Part shown: positions 10,387 to 22,743 of the stretch, in pieces
How positions within the stretch are numbered: position 1 is the first letter of the stretch
Layout of the letters: every line of letters starts with the position of its first letter
Source of the DNA: Sambucus nigra
Lineage: Eukaryota; Streptophyta; Magnoliopsida; Dipsacales; Adoxaceae
Direction of reading: 5' to 3'
Length of the DNA: 64,000 bases
NCBI GenBank assembly: GCA_949130495.1
Contig: OX422216.1
Coordinates: forward strand, 103,175,967-103,239,966
Notes under the pieces: generated by a model
Told to the model about the DNA's origin: nothing
The model's database searches: none
What the model saw: only the letters and a program-made list of their open reading frames with translations
Translations under genes and position numbers: made by a program

Positions 10387-12035
10387 CATACACATAAAAT
10401 CAATACATATACTAAGTATTCACGCATCTTAGTAATCACCAAAATATATTGCTGGTACACTTCTCATTCTCGTACCGATATATAATACTACACAATTTAT
10501 ATGTTCCCGGTTAATATAATAAATTAGGCCGTCAATAGTTCGCACATCGTAATAGACTCTCACGTCCTAATTCCTATATTCCCTTAGGTTCAAACTACAC
10601 TTCTAGGTTTGACTCCTCATCATATCCCAAACATCCCAAATATATCAATTTATCAACAAGGGAAAGCTATCTCTACCTATACACAAGGTTACGGGGCACT
10701 CGGGATCAAAACAGGCTAAAAAGCCTTAACTATCAACTCGTTCGAAGTCTCGTTCGAACGAGGCTGTTCGAACGAGAGTTCGTTCGAACAAACTGGCCTA
10801 TCTAACGAGGTCTCGTTCGAACGAAGTTATCGAACGAACTTCACCCTCGTTAGAAGTCAATGGTCAACTCGTTAGAAGCTCGTTCGAACGAGTTCGTTCG
10901 AACGACCTGGGCAGGTCTTCTAACGAGCGACCAGATTCGAGCCCAGATTTCTTATTTTCATTTTTCCCATCTCTCTACACCTCAAATCTCATCCAAACAT
11001 TACTCCAACGATTGTTTAAGGTTCCTAATCGTCCCTAAACATCCTTAGGTCACATATTAACATGTTTGGGGGTGTTAATTCATCCTAACATCATTCAAAT
11101 ATCAAATCTCTACATATTTTTCCCCAATTTCAAACACATGAACCCTAGAATTTATAAATCATCTAGAAGTCTAATTAAATTCGTTTTTGGTTTCATACTA
11201 ATTGTAATATCATCAGAATAATCATCAACTACAAATCTACATGCAATTTCCTCATCAAGAATGTAATTTCTATTTCCAATTTAATGGGTTTTTCATTAAC
11301 TCCCAAGAACAAATCAGATTTTTATCAATTCCTACACATGGAAGAAACATTCTCTATAAAAACGAAATTAAATCACTTGCCTTAATGGTAACTCTGGATT
11401 TGATGACGAATTTGATGAATGGTTCTCTCTCCTCTGCAGATTTCTCCTCTCCTCTCTCTCTACAAGCTTTCTTCTCCAAAGTTAATGGTGGCTAGGGTTT
11501 GTGCTTTAGGAACTCTTTGGAACAACTTTCAATAACCTCCGTAGCCTATTTGGGTATTAGTGGGCTTAGTGGGTTAATGCCAAATCAGATATTAATTCCC
11601 AATTTTCGTAGGTTTTAATTCCCAAAAATCCAAAATTACCAAACTACCCCTATACATTGCCGGTATGGCCTAAAAATGCCCCGGGACCCAAACCAAACCC
11701 CCGGCTAGTGTTTTCTGACTATTTCGACCCTTCCGGACGCGTTGGCGAACTCAAAACGACCATACGGATAATAGGAATAAAATTCACTTTTTAATTATCA
11801 AAATTATATACCATGACGCGACTGTCACACGCATCTCAACAAAATTTCCAAATTGCCGTATTTCAATCTCACGATAAATTTCATAATTCAAAATTCATAT
11901 ATAATCATATATGCACATATAATCAAATACCAACTCGCATCTCGCTAGTATTTTAACCCGGATTAATTTCTAATTAATACGCATTTAATTTAATTAATCC
12001 CATAAAATAAATATCCCAAAAATAAGGGTATTACA
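10387..12035 (-). mobile_element. LTR fragment inside LINE-1, 5' end at 12035
   Basis: On the minus strand it starts TGTAATACCC at 12035, immediately after the L1 word ATACC (12040-12036). It is homologous to 1-1592: both have the AT-rich start, the 'cttccggacgc' stretch (about 11730) and a palindrome cluster roughly 1.1-1.3 kb from the start. The other end (near 10387) shows no LTR 3' terminus and no ATACC, so it is truncated and joined to L1 endonuclease sequence. No coding capacity. A CT-rich stretch (11425-11465) and its flanks hold only short chance ORFs. Confidence 0.65.
10738..10905. repeat. Cluster of TCGTTCGAACGA palindromes
   Basis: Perfect palindromes include CTCGTTCGAACGAG at 10749-10762 and 10879-10892, and TCGTTCGAACGA at 10813-10824 and 10894-10905. 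Single-arm words (cgaacga, cgttaga) lie between them. The cluster holds the same place in the LTR as the TCGATCGA cluster at 376-451 but uses a different word. Confidence 0.9.
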
Positions 12036-12933
12036 GGTATCTTCTTCACTGTATCCTTGTGGAAGCTAAAGCTAGCATGCCATTTTTTCAGAATAATGGA
12101 CATCCCCGCAAAATGCCACGGGCCATTGTCAAGAACCTCATCCCGTTGAGAGGGGTTGTCAAAAAGAAAGAAGAAAAAACCATTGTCGTGTGCTATCACT
12201 TTGGTCATCCCAAACTTGCTCCACAGTCTGGTGGCAGCGTTATTAACGTAGGATAAAGGAAGTTTTTTCCCCAAAAATACCCCACCAAACTATTCTCCCA
12301 CCTTTTATGGCCAACTGTAGCAACTGCAGCGGGAGGCGTTACCGTGATGATAGAATCCACAACAGAGTGCTGGTGGTAGGTGAGACGGATCCTAGGTTGT
12401 TTCTTATCTGCTGCAACAGTGCTCCACGTCCTATCATTGTGTCTCGGCAGTTGTTGGGAAGTCAGTTCCGTCTGGAGAGTTGGGGCGCTCGTCAGTTTAA
12501 CTGACAGCTTTTCCGTGTCAACAGAAAACGATCCCATCCCCGTACCATTGAGCCCAGTGCCCGTACCAACCCTTCTATCTGATCTACGTTCCTTAGTTTC
12601 GTCATCAACACTCAAAGCCAACACCTCACCCTCGTTCCGCCCATCGGACTGGCGGTTGGAGTTGACGTCAACGGCCGGGGAACCTTTCCCATAGTTCTCG
12701 TCGCCCGTAACTTTGGTCAAAATGGCCTGGCCATGAACCCCGGTGCCGGCGATGGGAGTCAAAACAGGACCAGAGTCGGGCGGTGAAGTGGGAGGTCCCA
12801 TCACAGCTCCTAACCCCCCTGGGTTGTCAATGAGGTCGACGGCAAACTGGTCGTCTTCTAACTCTTCGAAACCAGCCACCACCTGCGTAGGCCTGGCAAG
12901 TCTGTCATCTGAAGGTTTGAGCGTGTTTACCAT
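12036..12933 (-). pseudogene. LINE-1 ORF1, 5' part (DUF4283-like)
   Basis: ORF1 products of plant L1s are RNA-binding proteins. From the ATG at 12933 the frame gives a low-complexity N-terminal region, then RTWSTVAADKKQPRIRLTYH and RWENSLVGYF, the start of the DUF4283-like domain. A one-base loss in a T run (near 12275, T5 here against T6 at 40165) shifts the frame. The domain continues as LPLSYVNNAATRLWSKFGM and GPWHFAGMSIILKKW. It stops at 12036 where the LTR begins, so the CCHC knuckle and C-terminus are missing. The start was chosen by similarity to the element with ATG at 39520. Confidence 0.88.
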
Positions 12934-13037
12934 GGAGGATTAGATAGTGTGAGTAAGGTAGGAAAGGGTGTATAGAAGGTGACGGGAGGCGTTTTTGAGT
13001 AGGTGGTTCTAGAGAGAAGTTGGAGCATTTCTAGCAC

Positions 13038-13067
13038 ATTTCCTTTGCAGTCCTTGGATTTAATGAT
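13038..13067. other. Short unassigned junction sequence
   Basis: About 30 bp between the L1 5' end and the first satellite bases. It matches neither; it may be extra 5' L1 sequence or filler added during repair. Confidence 0.4.
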
Positions 13068-16000
13068 CATTTAAAAACAAGCCGTTAAAGGGTGAAAACC
13101 CAAACCACCTCCCAAACGACCCCGTCAGAGGCACGAATACCTCGCACAGGAGCAATGTATGTTGTACGAACTGAGCACGTAGTCCCCGATCTTCCGGTTT
13201 GAGAATATTACGATAATTTGAAACATGTAGATTAGGCTTAAAAACTAGCCATTTGAGGGGGAAAACCAAAATCATCACCCCAACGGCCCCGTAAGAGGCA
13301 CGAGCACCTCGAACGGGACCAATGTAACTTGTTCCCACTGGCCGCGTATTCCCGGATCTCTCCGGGTTGAGAATATGACGGTAATTTGAAAATATCTAGA
13401 TTAGGCTTAAAAACAAGCCGTTAAAGGGTGAAAACCCAAACCACCACCCGAACGGCCCCGTAAGAGGCACGAATACCTCGCACGGGACCAATGTAACTTT
13501 TACGAACTAACCGCGTAGTCTTGGCTCTCCCACTTTGAGGAAGAAAACCCAAACCAATCCCCAAACGGCCCCGTAAGAGGCACGAACATCTCGCACAGGA
13601 CCAATGTAACTTGTAGGGATTGACCGCATAGCCACGGGTCTCCCCGGTTTGAGAATATCATGACAATTTGAACATGTCTAGATTAGGCTTAAAAATAAGC
13701 CGTTAAAGCGTGAAAACCCAAACCACCACCTAAACGTCCTCGTAAGAGGCACGAATACCTCGCACGGAGCAATGTATGTTGTACGAACTGAGCACGTAGT
13801 CCTCGGTCTCCCGATTTGAGAATATGACGAAAATTTAAAAATATATTGATTAGGCTTAAAAATTAGCCGTTTGAGGGTGAAAACAAAAACCAGCATCCAA
13901 ACGGCCCCGTAAGAGGCACGAACACCTCGCACGGGACCAATGTAACCTGTAGGAATTGACCGCGTAGCCACGGGTCTCCCCAGTTTGAGAATATGACGGT
14001 AAATATAAAATATCTAGATTAGGCTTAAAAACAAGCCGTTAAAGGGTGAAAATCCTTTACCGTCATATTCTAAAAAAAAAGGGTGAAAATCCAAACCACC
14101 ACCCAAACGGCCCTGTAAGAGGCACAAACACCTCGCACGAGACCAATGTAACTTGTAGGAACGGAACACGTAGTCTCGGGCCTCCCCGATTTGAGAATAT
14201 GACGGTAATTTGAAAATATCTAGATTAGGCATAAAAACAAGTTATTTGAGGGTGAAAACCAAAACCAGCACCCAAACGGCCCCGTAAGAAGCATGAACAC
14301 CTCGCACGGGTACAATGTAACTTGTAGGAACTGACCGCGTAGTCCCGGGTCACCCCGAGTTGAGAATATGACGGTAATTTGAAAATATCTAGATTAGGCT
14401 TAAAAGCAAGCCGTTAAAGGTTGAAAACCAAAACGACCCCATAAGAGGCACGAATAACTCGCATGTGACCAATGTAACTTGTACGAACTGACCGCGTAGT
14501 CCCTGGTCTCCCGGTTTGTGAATATGACGATAATTTGAAAATATCTAGATTAGGCTAAAAAACAAGCCGTTTAAGGAAGAACCCCAAACCAACCCGCAAA
14601 CGGCCCCGTAAGAGGCACGAACACTTTGCACGGGACCAATGTATTTTGTAGGAATTGACCGCGTAGTCACGGGTCTCCCCAGTTTGAGAATATAACGGTA
14701 ATTTGAAAATATCTAGATTAGGCTTAAAAACAAGTCGTTAAAGGGTGAAAACCCAAACCACCATGCAAACATCCCCGTTAGAGGCACGAGTACCTCGTAC
14801 GGGAGCAATGTATGTTGTACGAATTGAGCGCGTAGTTCCGCGTCTCCCCAATTTGAGAATATGACGGTAGTTTGAAAATATCCAGATTAGGCATAAAAAC
14901 AATTTGTTTGAGGGTGAAAACCAAAACAAGCACCCAAACGGCCCCGTAAGAGGCACAAACACCTCGCACGAGACCAATGAAACTTGTAGGAACTGACCGC
15001 TAAGTCCCGGGTCACCCCGGGTTGAGAATATGACGGTAATTTGAAAATATCTACATTAGGCTTAAAAGCAAGCCATTAAAGGGTGAAAACCCAAACGGCC
15101 CCATAAGAGGAAGGAACACCTTGCACGGGACCAATGTAACTTGTAGGAACTTACACCGTAGTAACGGGTCTTCGCGGTTTGAGAATATGACAGTATTTTG
15201 AAAATATCTAGATTAGGCTTAAAAACAATCCGTTAAAGGGTGAAAACCCAAACGGCCCCATAAGAGGCACGAACACCTCGCACGGGACCAATGTAACTTG
15301 TAGGAACTCACCGCATAGTCCCCGGTCTCCACGGTTTGAAAATATGATGATAATTTGAAAATATATAAATTAGGCTTAGAAACTAACCGTTTGAGGGTGA
15401 AAACCTAAACCAACTCCCAAACGGCCCCGTAAGAGGCACGAACACCTCACACAAGATCAATGTAACTTGTAAGAACTAACCATGTAATCTCGGGTCTCCC
15501 CGGGTTGAGAATATGACGGTAATTTGAAAATATCTAGATCAGGCTTAAAAACAAACCGTTAAAGGGTGAAAACCCAAACGGCCCCATAAGAGGCACGAAT
15601 ACCTCGCACGGGATGATTGTAACTTGTAAGAACTGACCGTGTAGTCCCTGGTCTCCCGGTTTGAGATTATTACGATAATTTGAAAATATCTAGATTAGGC
15701 TTAATAACAAGCCGTTTGAGGAAGAAAATCCAAACCAACCCCCAAACGGCACCGTTAGAGGCACGAACACCACACACAGGACCAATGTAACTTGTAGGAC
15801 TTAACCACGTAGCCACGGGTCTCCCCGATTTGAGAATATGACGGTAATTTGAAAATATCTAGATTAGGCTTAAAAACTAGCCGTTGAAGGGTGAAAACCC
15901 AAACCGCCACCCAAACGCCCCCGTAAGAGGCACGAATACGTCGCACGGGAGCAATGTATATTGTACGAACTGAGCGCGTAGTCCCCGAACTCTCGGTTTG

Positions 16001-17524
16001 AGAATTGACAATAATTTGAAAATATATAGATTAGGCTTAAAAACTAGCCGTTTGAGGGTGAAAACCAAAACCATAACCCAAACGGATCCGTAAGAGGCAC
16101 TAACACCTCGTACGGGACCAAGGTAACCGGTTGAAATTGACCGCGTAGCCACGGGTCTCCCCGGTTTGAGAATATGACGGTAATTTGAAAATATCTAGAT
16201 TAGGCTTAAAAACAAGCCGTTAAAGGGTGAAAAACCGAACCACCACCCAAACGTCCCCGTAAGATGTACGAATACCTCACACGGGAGCAATGTATGTTGT
16301 ACGAACTGAGCGCGTAGTCCCCAGTCTCCCGGTTTGAGAATATGACGATAATTTCAAAATATTTTGATTAGGCTTAAAAACTAGCCGTTTGAGGGTAACA
16401 ACAAAAATTAGCACCCAAACGGCCCCGAAAGAGGCACGAACACCTGGCACGGGACCAATGTAACTTGTAGGAACTGATCGCGTAGGCTCGGGTCTCCCCG
16501 GTTTGAGAATATGACAATAATTTGAAAATATCTAGATTAGGCTTAAAAAGAAACCGTTAAAGGGTGAAAACCCAAACCACCACCCAAACGGCCCTGTAAG
16601 AGGCACGAATACCTCGCACGGGACCAATGTAACTTGTACGAACGGTCCGCGTAGTCCCGGGTCTCCCAATTTTAGAATATAACGATAATTTCAAAATATC
16701 TAGATTCAGCTTAAAAATAAGCCGTTTGCAGAAGAAAACCCAAACCAACCCTCAAATGACCCGTAAGAGGACCGAACACTTCGCACGGAACCAATGTAAC
16801 TTGTAGGAATTGACCGCGTAGTCACGGGTCTCCCCGGTTTGAGAATATGATGGTAAATTGAAAATATCTAGATTAGGCTTAAAAACAAGCCGTTAAAGGG
16901 TGAAAACCAAAACCACAACGCAAATGTCCTCGTAAGAGGCACGAATACCTCGCACGGGAGCAATGTATGTTGTACGAATTGAGCGTGTAGTCCCGGGTCT
17001 CCTGTATTGAGAATATGATGATAATTTGCAATTATATAGATTAGGCTTAAAAACAAGCCGTTTGAGGGTGAAAACAAAAATCAGCACCCAAACGGCCCCG
17101 TAAGAGGCACGAACACCTCGCACGGGACCAATGTAACTAGTAGGAACTGACCGCGTAGTCCAGGGTCTCCCCGAGTTGAGAATATGATGGTAATTTTAAA
17201 ATATCTAGATTAGGATTAAAAACAAGCCGTTAAAGGATGAAAACCCAAACCACCACCAAAACGGCCCTGAAAGAGGCACGAACACCTCGCACGGGACCAA
17301 TGTAACTTGTAGGAACTGACCGCGTAGTCCCGGGTCTCCCCGGTTTGAGAATATGATGGTAATTTGAAAATATCTAGATTAGCCTTAAAAACAAGTTGTT
17401 TGAGGGTGAAAACCCAAACCAACCCCCAAACGGCCCCGTAAGAGTCACGAATACCTCGCACGGGACCAATGTAACATGTAGGAATTGACCGAGTAGCCAC
17501 GGGTCTTCCCGGTTTGAGAATATG
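13068..17524 (+). repeat. Satellite array block 1, left edge (~26 monomers)
   Basis: Tandem monomers of about 165-170 bp. Each has an AT-rich part (tttgaaaatatctagattag, then gcttaaaaacaagccg) and a GC-richer part (cccgtaagaggcacgaa..., then cgcacgggaccaatgtaac). Four types can be told apart. A: gggagcaatgtatgttg. B: tttgagggtgaaaaccaaaa. C: a short form lacking ~12 bp before the cccataagagg word. D: tttgaggaagaaaaccc with 'ggaattgaccg'. The block opens A-B-C/D-A-B. A markers lie near 13150, 13767, 14798, 15950, 16290 and 16958. A C/D hybrid monomer near 13533 has lost ~65 bp at a TTTGAG repeat. This is the left edge of the array. Confidence 0.97.
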
Positions 17525-17823
17525 ACTATCTACTGTCTCTGGCATGAAAGGAATTGCAGACTTCACGATAGGGGCCATTCTAATGAAAACAAGGTGATAA
17601 GGAACATTGAGGAGATGGTGCAAGGTAAGACTACCAGATGGAAGAAGTTTCGAAGATCCTATTCCAATTGGATGACGTGTAACTTATGGGGATTACCCAA
17701 TTCTCTTATGTATGACTAAGTGTTGTGTTTGTGGTCTCTAGAAGCTTGTTTCTAGTTGACCCTCTGGCCTTTTGGCTTTGTATATTGGTTCTCTGTTTCT
17801 AATACATTTAATTACCGAAAAAA
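17525..17823 (+). mobile_element. L1 3'-end fragment, 5'-truncated
   Basis: Begins in ORF2 coding sequence (TIYCLWHERN, matching TIYCLWMERN in other copies) and runs through SNWMTCNLWGLPNSLMYD to a stop at 17717-17719. A 3' UTR with 'tctggccttttggc' and a six-A tail (17818-17823) follow. The homologous place in the duplicated block (about 26420) has no L1, so this insertion is younger than the duplication or was lost from the other copy. About 23 bp of satellite (ggtaatttgaaaatatctag and neighbours) is missing at the site and no target-site duplication is visible. Confidence 0.9.
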
Positions 17824-20800
17824 GGCTTAAAAACAAGCCGTCAAAGGATGACCACCCAAACAGCCCCGTAAGAGGCATGAATACCTCGCACGGGAGCAAT
17901 GTATGTTGTACGAACTTACCGCGTAGTCCCCGGTCTCCCAGTTTTAGAATATGATGATAATTTGAAAATATATAGATTAGGTTTAAAAACTAGCCGTTTG
18001 AGGGTGAAAACCAAAACCAGTACCCAAACGGCCCTGTAAGAGGCACGAACACCTCGTACGGGACCAATGTAACTTGTAGGAACTGGCCGTGTAGTCCCGA
18101 GCCTCCTCGGGTTGAGAATATCAAGGTAATTTGAAAATATCTAGATTAGGTTTAAAAACAAGCCGTTAAAGGGTGAATACCCAAACGGCCCAATAAGAGG
18201 CACGAATACCTCGCACGGGACCAATGTAACTTGAACGAACTGACGCCTTAGTCCTTGGTCTCCTGGTTTGAGAATATAACGATAATTTGAAATATCTAGA
18301 TTAGGCTTAAAACAAGCCGTTTGAGGAAGAAAACCGAAACCAACCCCGAAACGGCCCCGTAAGAGGCACGAACACCTCGCACGGGACCAATGAAACCTGT
18401 AGGAATTGATCGCGTAGCCACGGGTCTCCCCAGTTTGAGAATATGACGGTAATTTAAAAAAATCTAGATTAGGCCTAAAAACAAGCCGCTAAAGGGTGAA
18501 AGCCCAAACCACCAACCAAACGTCCCTGTAAGAGGCACGAATACCTCGCACGGGAGCAATGTATGTTGTATGAACAAAGTGCGTATTCCCTGGTCTCTCG
18601 GTTTGAGAATATGACGATAATTTGAAAATATCTAGATTAGGCTTAAAAACAAGCCGTTTGAGGAAGAAAACCCAAACCAACCCCCAAACGGCCCTGTAAG
18701 AGGCATGAACACCTCCCACGGGACCAATGTAGCTTGTAGGAACTGACCGCGTAGTCCCGGATCTCCCCGGTTTGAGAATATGACTGTAATTTGAAAATAT
18801 CTAGATTAGGCTTAAAACTAAGCCGTTAACGGGGGAAAACCAAAACCACCACCCAAACGGCCCCTTAGGAGGCACGAATACCTCGCACGGGACCAATGAC
18901 GATTAGGCTTAAAAATAAGCCGTTAGAGGAAGAAAAACAAAAACAAACCCCAAACGGTCCCGTAAGAGGCACGAACACCTTGCACGGTACCAATGTAACT
19001 TGTAGGCATTGACAGCGTAGTCACGGGTCACCCCGATTTGAAAATATGACGGTTAGTTGAAAATATCTGGATTAGGCTTAAAAACAAGCCGTTAAAGGGT
19101 GAAAACCCAAACTACCACCCAAAAGGCCTCGTAAGAGGCATGAATACCTCGCACGGGAGCAATGTATGTTGTACCAACTGAGCACGTAGTCCCGGGTCTC
19201 CCGGTTTGAGAATATGATGATAATTAGAAAATATATAGATTAGGCTTAAAAACTAGTCGTTTGAGGGTGAAAACCAAAAGCAGCACCCAAACAGCCCCGT
19301 AAGAGGCACGAACACCTCGTACGGGACCAATGTAGCTTGTAGGAACTGACCGCTTAGTCCCGGATCTCCTCGGGTTGAGAATATGAGCGTAATTTTAAAA
19401 TATCTAGACTAGGCTTAAAAACAAGCCGATAAAGGGTGAAACCCAAACGGCCCCATAAGTGGCACGAACACCTCGCACGGGACCATGCAAATTGTACGAA
19501 CTGATCTCGAAGTCCCGGTTCTCCCAGTTTGAGAATATGACGTTAGTTTGAAAATATCTAGATTAGGCTTAAAAACAAGCCGTTTAAGGAAGAAAACTCA
19601 AACCAAACCCCAAACGGCCCCGTAAGAGGCACAAACACCTCGTACGGGAGCAATGTATGTTGTACGAACTGAGCGCGTAGTCCCGGATCTCCCGGTTTGA
19701 GAATATGATGATAATTTGAAAATATATAGATTAGGCTTAAAAACTAGCCGCTTGAGAGTGAAAACCAAAACCAGCACCCAAACGGCCCCATAAGAGGCCT
19801 GACCACCTCGCACAGGACCAATGTAACTTGTTGGAACTGACCGTGTAATCCCGGGTCTCCCCGGGTTGAGAATATGACGGTAATTTGAAATATATAGATT
19901 AGGCTTAAAAACTAGCCGTTTGAGGGTGAAAACCAAAACAAGCACCCAAACGGCCCCGTAAGAGGCACGAACACCTCGCACGAGATCAATGTAACTTGTA
20001 GGAACTGACCGTGTAATCCCGGGTCTCCCCGGGTTGAGAATATGACGGTAATTTGAAAATATCTAGATTAGGCATAAAAACAAGCCGTTAAAGGGTGAAA
20101 ACCCAAACTACCACCCAAAAGGCCCCGTAAGAGGCACGAATACCTCGCACGGGTGCGATGTATGTTGTACCAACCGAGCACGTAGTCCCGGGTCTCCCGG
20201 TTTGAGAATATGATGATAATTTGAAAATATATAGATTAGGCTTAAAAACTAGTCGTTTGAGGGTGAAAACCAAAAGTAGTAATCAAACAGCCCCGTAAGA
20301 GGCACGAACACCTCGCACGGGACCATTGTAACTTGTCGGAACTGACCGCGTAGTCCCGGATCTCCTCGGGTTGAGAATATGACGGTAATTTTAAAATATC
20401 TAGACTAGGCTTAAAAACAAGTCGTTAATGGGTGAAAACTCAAACGGCCCCATATGTGGCACGAACACCTCGTACTGGACCAACGTAACTTATAGGAACT
20501 GACCGCGTAGTCCTGGATGTCCCCGGTTTTACAATATGACGGTAAATGGAAAATATCTAGATTAGGCTTAAAAACAAGCCGTTAAAGGGTGAAAACCCAA
20601 ACCACCACCCAAACGTCCCCGTAAGAGGCACGAATACCTCGCATGGGACCATGTAAATTGTACGAACTGATCGCGTAGTCCCGGCTCTCGCAGTTTGAGA
20701 ATATGACGTTAGTTTGAAAATATCTAGATTAGGCTTAAAAACAAACCGTTTGAGGAAGAAAACCCAAACCAACTCCCAAACGGCCCCGTAAGAGGCACGA

Positions 20801-22743
20801 ACACCTCGCACGGGAGCAATGTATGTTGTACGAACTGAGCGCATAGTCCCGGATCTCCCGGTTTGAGAATATGATGATAATTTGAAAATATATAGATTAG
20901 GCTTAAAAACTAGCCGTTTGAGGGTGAAAACCAAAACCAGCACCCAAATGGCCCCGTAAGAGGCACGAACACCTCGCACGGGACCAATGTAACTTGTTGG
21001 AACTGACCGTGTAATCCCGGGTCTCCCCGGGTTGAGAATATGACGGTAATTTGAAATATATAGATTAGGCTTAAAAACTAGCCGTTTGAGGGTGAAAACC
21101 AAAACCAGCACCCAAACGGCCCCGTAAGAGGGACGGACACCTCCCACGGGACAAAGTAACTTGTAGGAGTTGACCGCGTAGTCCCGGGACTCCACGGTTT
21201 GATAATATGACGGTAATTCGAAAATATCTAGATTAGTCTTAAAAACAAGCCGTTAAAGGATGAAGACCCAAATGACCCCATAAGAGGCACGAATACCTTG
21301 CACGGGACCAATGTAACTTGAACGAACTGAGCGCGTAGTGCCCGGTCTCCCGGTTTGAGAATATGATGATAATTTGAAAATATATAGATTAGGCTTAAAA
21401 ACTAGCCGTTTGAGGGTGAAAACCAAAACTAGCACCTAAACGGCCCCGTAAGAGGCACGAACACCTCGCACAGAACTAATGTAACTTGTAGGAACTGACC
21501 GCGTAGTCACGGGTCTCCCCGGTTTGGGAATATGACGGTAATTTGAAAATATCTAGATTAGGCCTAAAAACAAGCCGTTAAAGGGGGAAAACCCAAACCA
21601 CCACCCAAACGTCCCCGTAAGAGGCACGAATACCTCGTACGGGAGCATTGTATGTTGTACGAACTTAGCACGTAGTCCCCGATCTCCCAGTTTGAGAATA
21701 TGACGATAATTTTAAAATATACAGATTAGGATTTAAAACTATCCGTTTGAGGGTGAAAACAAAAACCAGCATCCAAACGGCCTCGTAAGAGGCACAAATA
21801 CCTCGTACGGGACCAATGTAACTTGTAAGAACTGACCGTGTAGTCCCGGGTCTCCCCGGGTTGAGAATATGAAGGTAATATGAAAATATCTAGATTAGGC
21901 ATAAAAACAAGCCGTTAAAGGGTGAAAACCCAAACCACCACCCAAACGGCCCCGTAAGAGGCACGGGCACCTTGCACGGGACCAATGTAACTTGTATTAA
22001 CTGACCGCGTCATCCCAGGTCTCCCCGTATTGAGAATATGATGGTAATTTGAAAATATATATATTAGGCTTAAAAACAAGCTTTTTGAGGGTGAAAACCC
22101 AAACAAACCCGCAAACGACCCCGTAAGAGGCACGAATACGTCGCACGGGAGCAAGGTATGTTGTATGAACTGAGAGCGTAGTTTCGGGTCTCCCGGTTTG
22201 AGAATATGACAATAACTCGAAAATATCTAGATTAGGCGTAAAAACTACCCGTTTGAGGGTTAAAACCAAAACCAGCACCCAAACGCCTCTATAAGAGGCA
22301 CGAACAACTCGTACGGGACTAATGTAACTTTTAGGAACTGACCGTGTAGTTTCGGGTCTCCTCAGATTTAGAATGTGAAGGTAATTTGAAAATATCTAGA
22401 TTAGGCTTAAAAACGAGCCATTAAAAGGTGAAAACCCAAACCACCACCCAAATGTCCCCGTATGAGGCACGAACACCTCGCACGGGACCAATGTAACTTG
22501 TAGGAACTGACCGCGTCCCGGGACTCCCCGATTTGAGAATATGACGGTAATTTGAAAATAACTAGGTCAGGTTGAAAAACAAGTTGTTTGAGGGTGAAAA
22601 TCCAGACCAACCCCCAGACGGCCCCGTAAGAGGCACGAATACGTCGCACGGGAGCAATGTATGTTATACGAACTGAGAGCGTAGTCCCGGGTCTCCCGGT
22701 TTGAGAATATGACAATAATTTTAAAATAACCAGATTAGGCTTA
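17824..22743 (+). repeat. Satellite array block 2 (~29 monomers)
   Basis: Same monomer family. A markers lie near 17897, 18557, 19158, 19650, 20153, 20815, 21641, 22148 and 22650. The last four intervals mirror those of block 4 (28495, 29330, 29833, 30333). A stretch of about 1.0-1.2 kb (markers 19158-19650 against 20153-20815) is locally duplicated here and single in block 4. Monomers near 18880-18900 are truncated. Confidence 0.97.

Larger units (their letters stand above)
7004..13037 (-). mobile_element. LINE-1: L1 retrotransposon, minus strand, interrupted
   Basis: An L1 element read right to left. The 5' end is near 13037 (AATGCTCCAACTTCTCTCTA, almost identical to the element starting at 39407). 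Next come ORF1 (start 12933), 1.65 kb of LTR sequence (12035-10387), ORF2 from mid-endonuclease to zf-RVT, and a 3' UTR ending near 7004 with a short A-rich tail. The 3' UTR has the 'tttggggaatgcccc' box seen in other L1s of the window. The left flank is Ty3/gypsy and the right flank is satellite, so no target-site duplication is expected or seen; the locus was rearranged after insertion. About 1.1 kb (end of ORF1 and start of endonuclease) is missing compared with the 39407 element. Confidence 0.93.
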
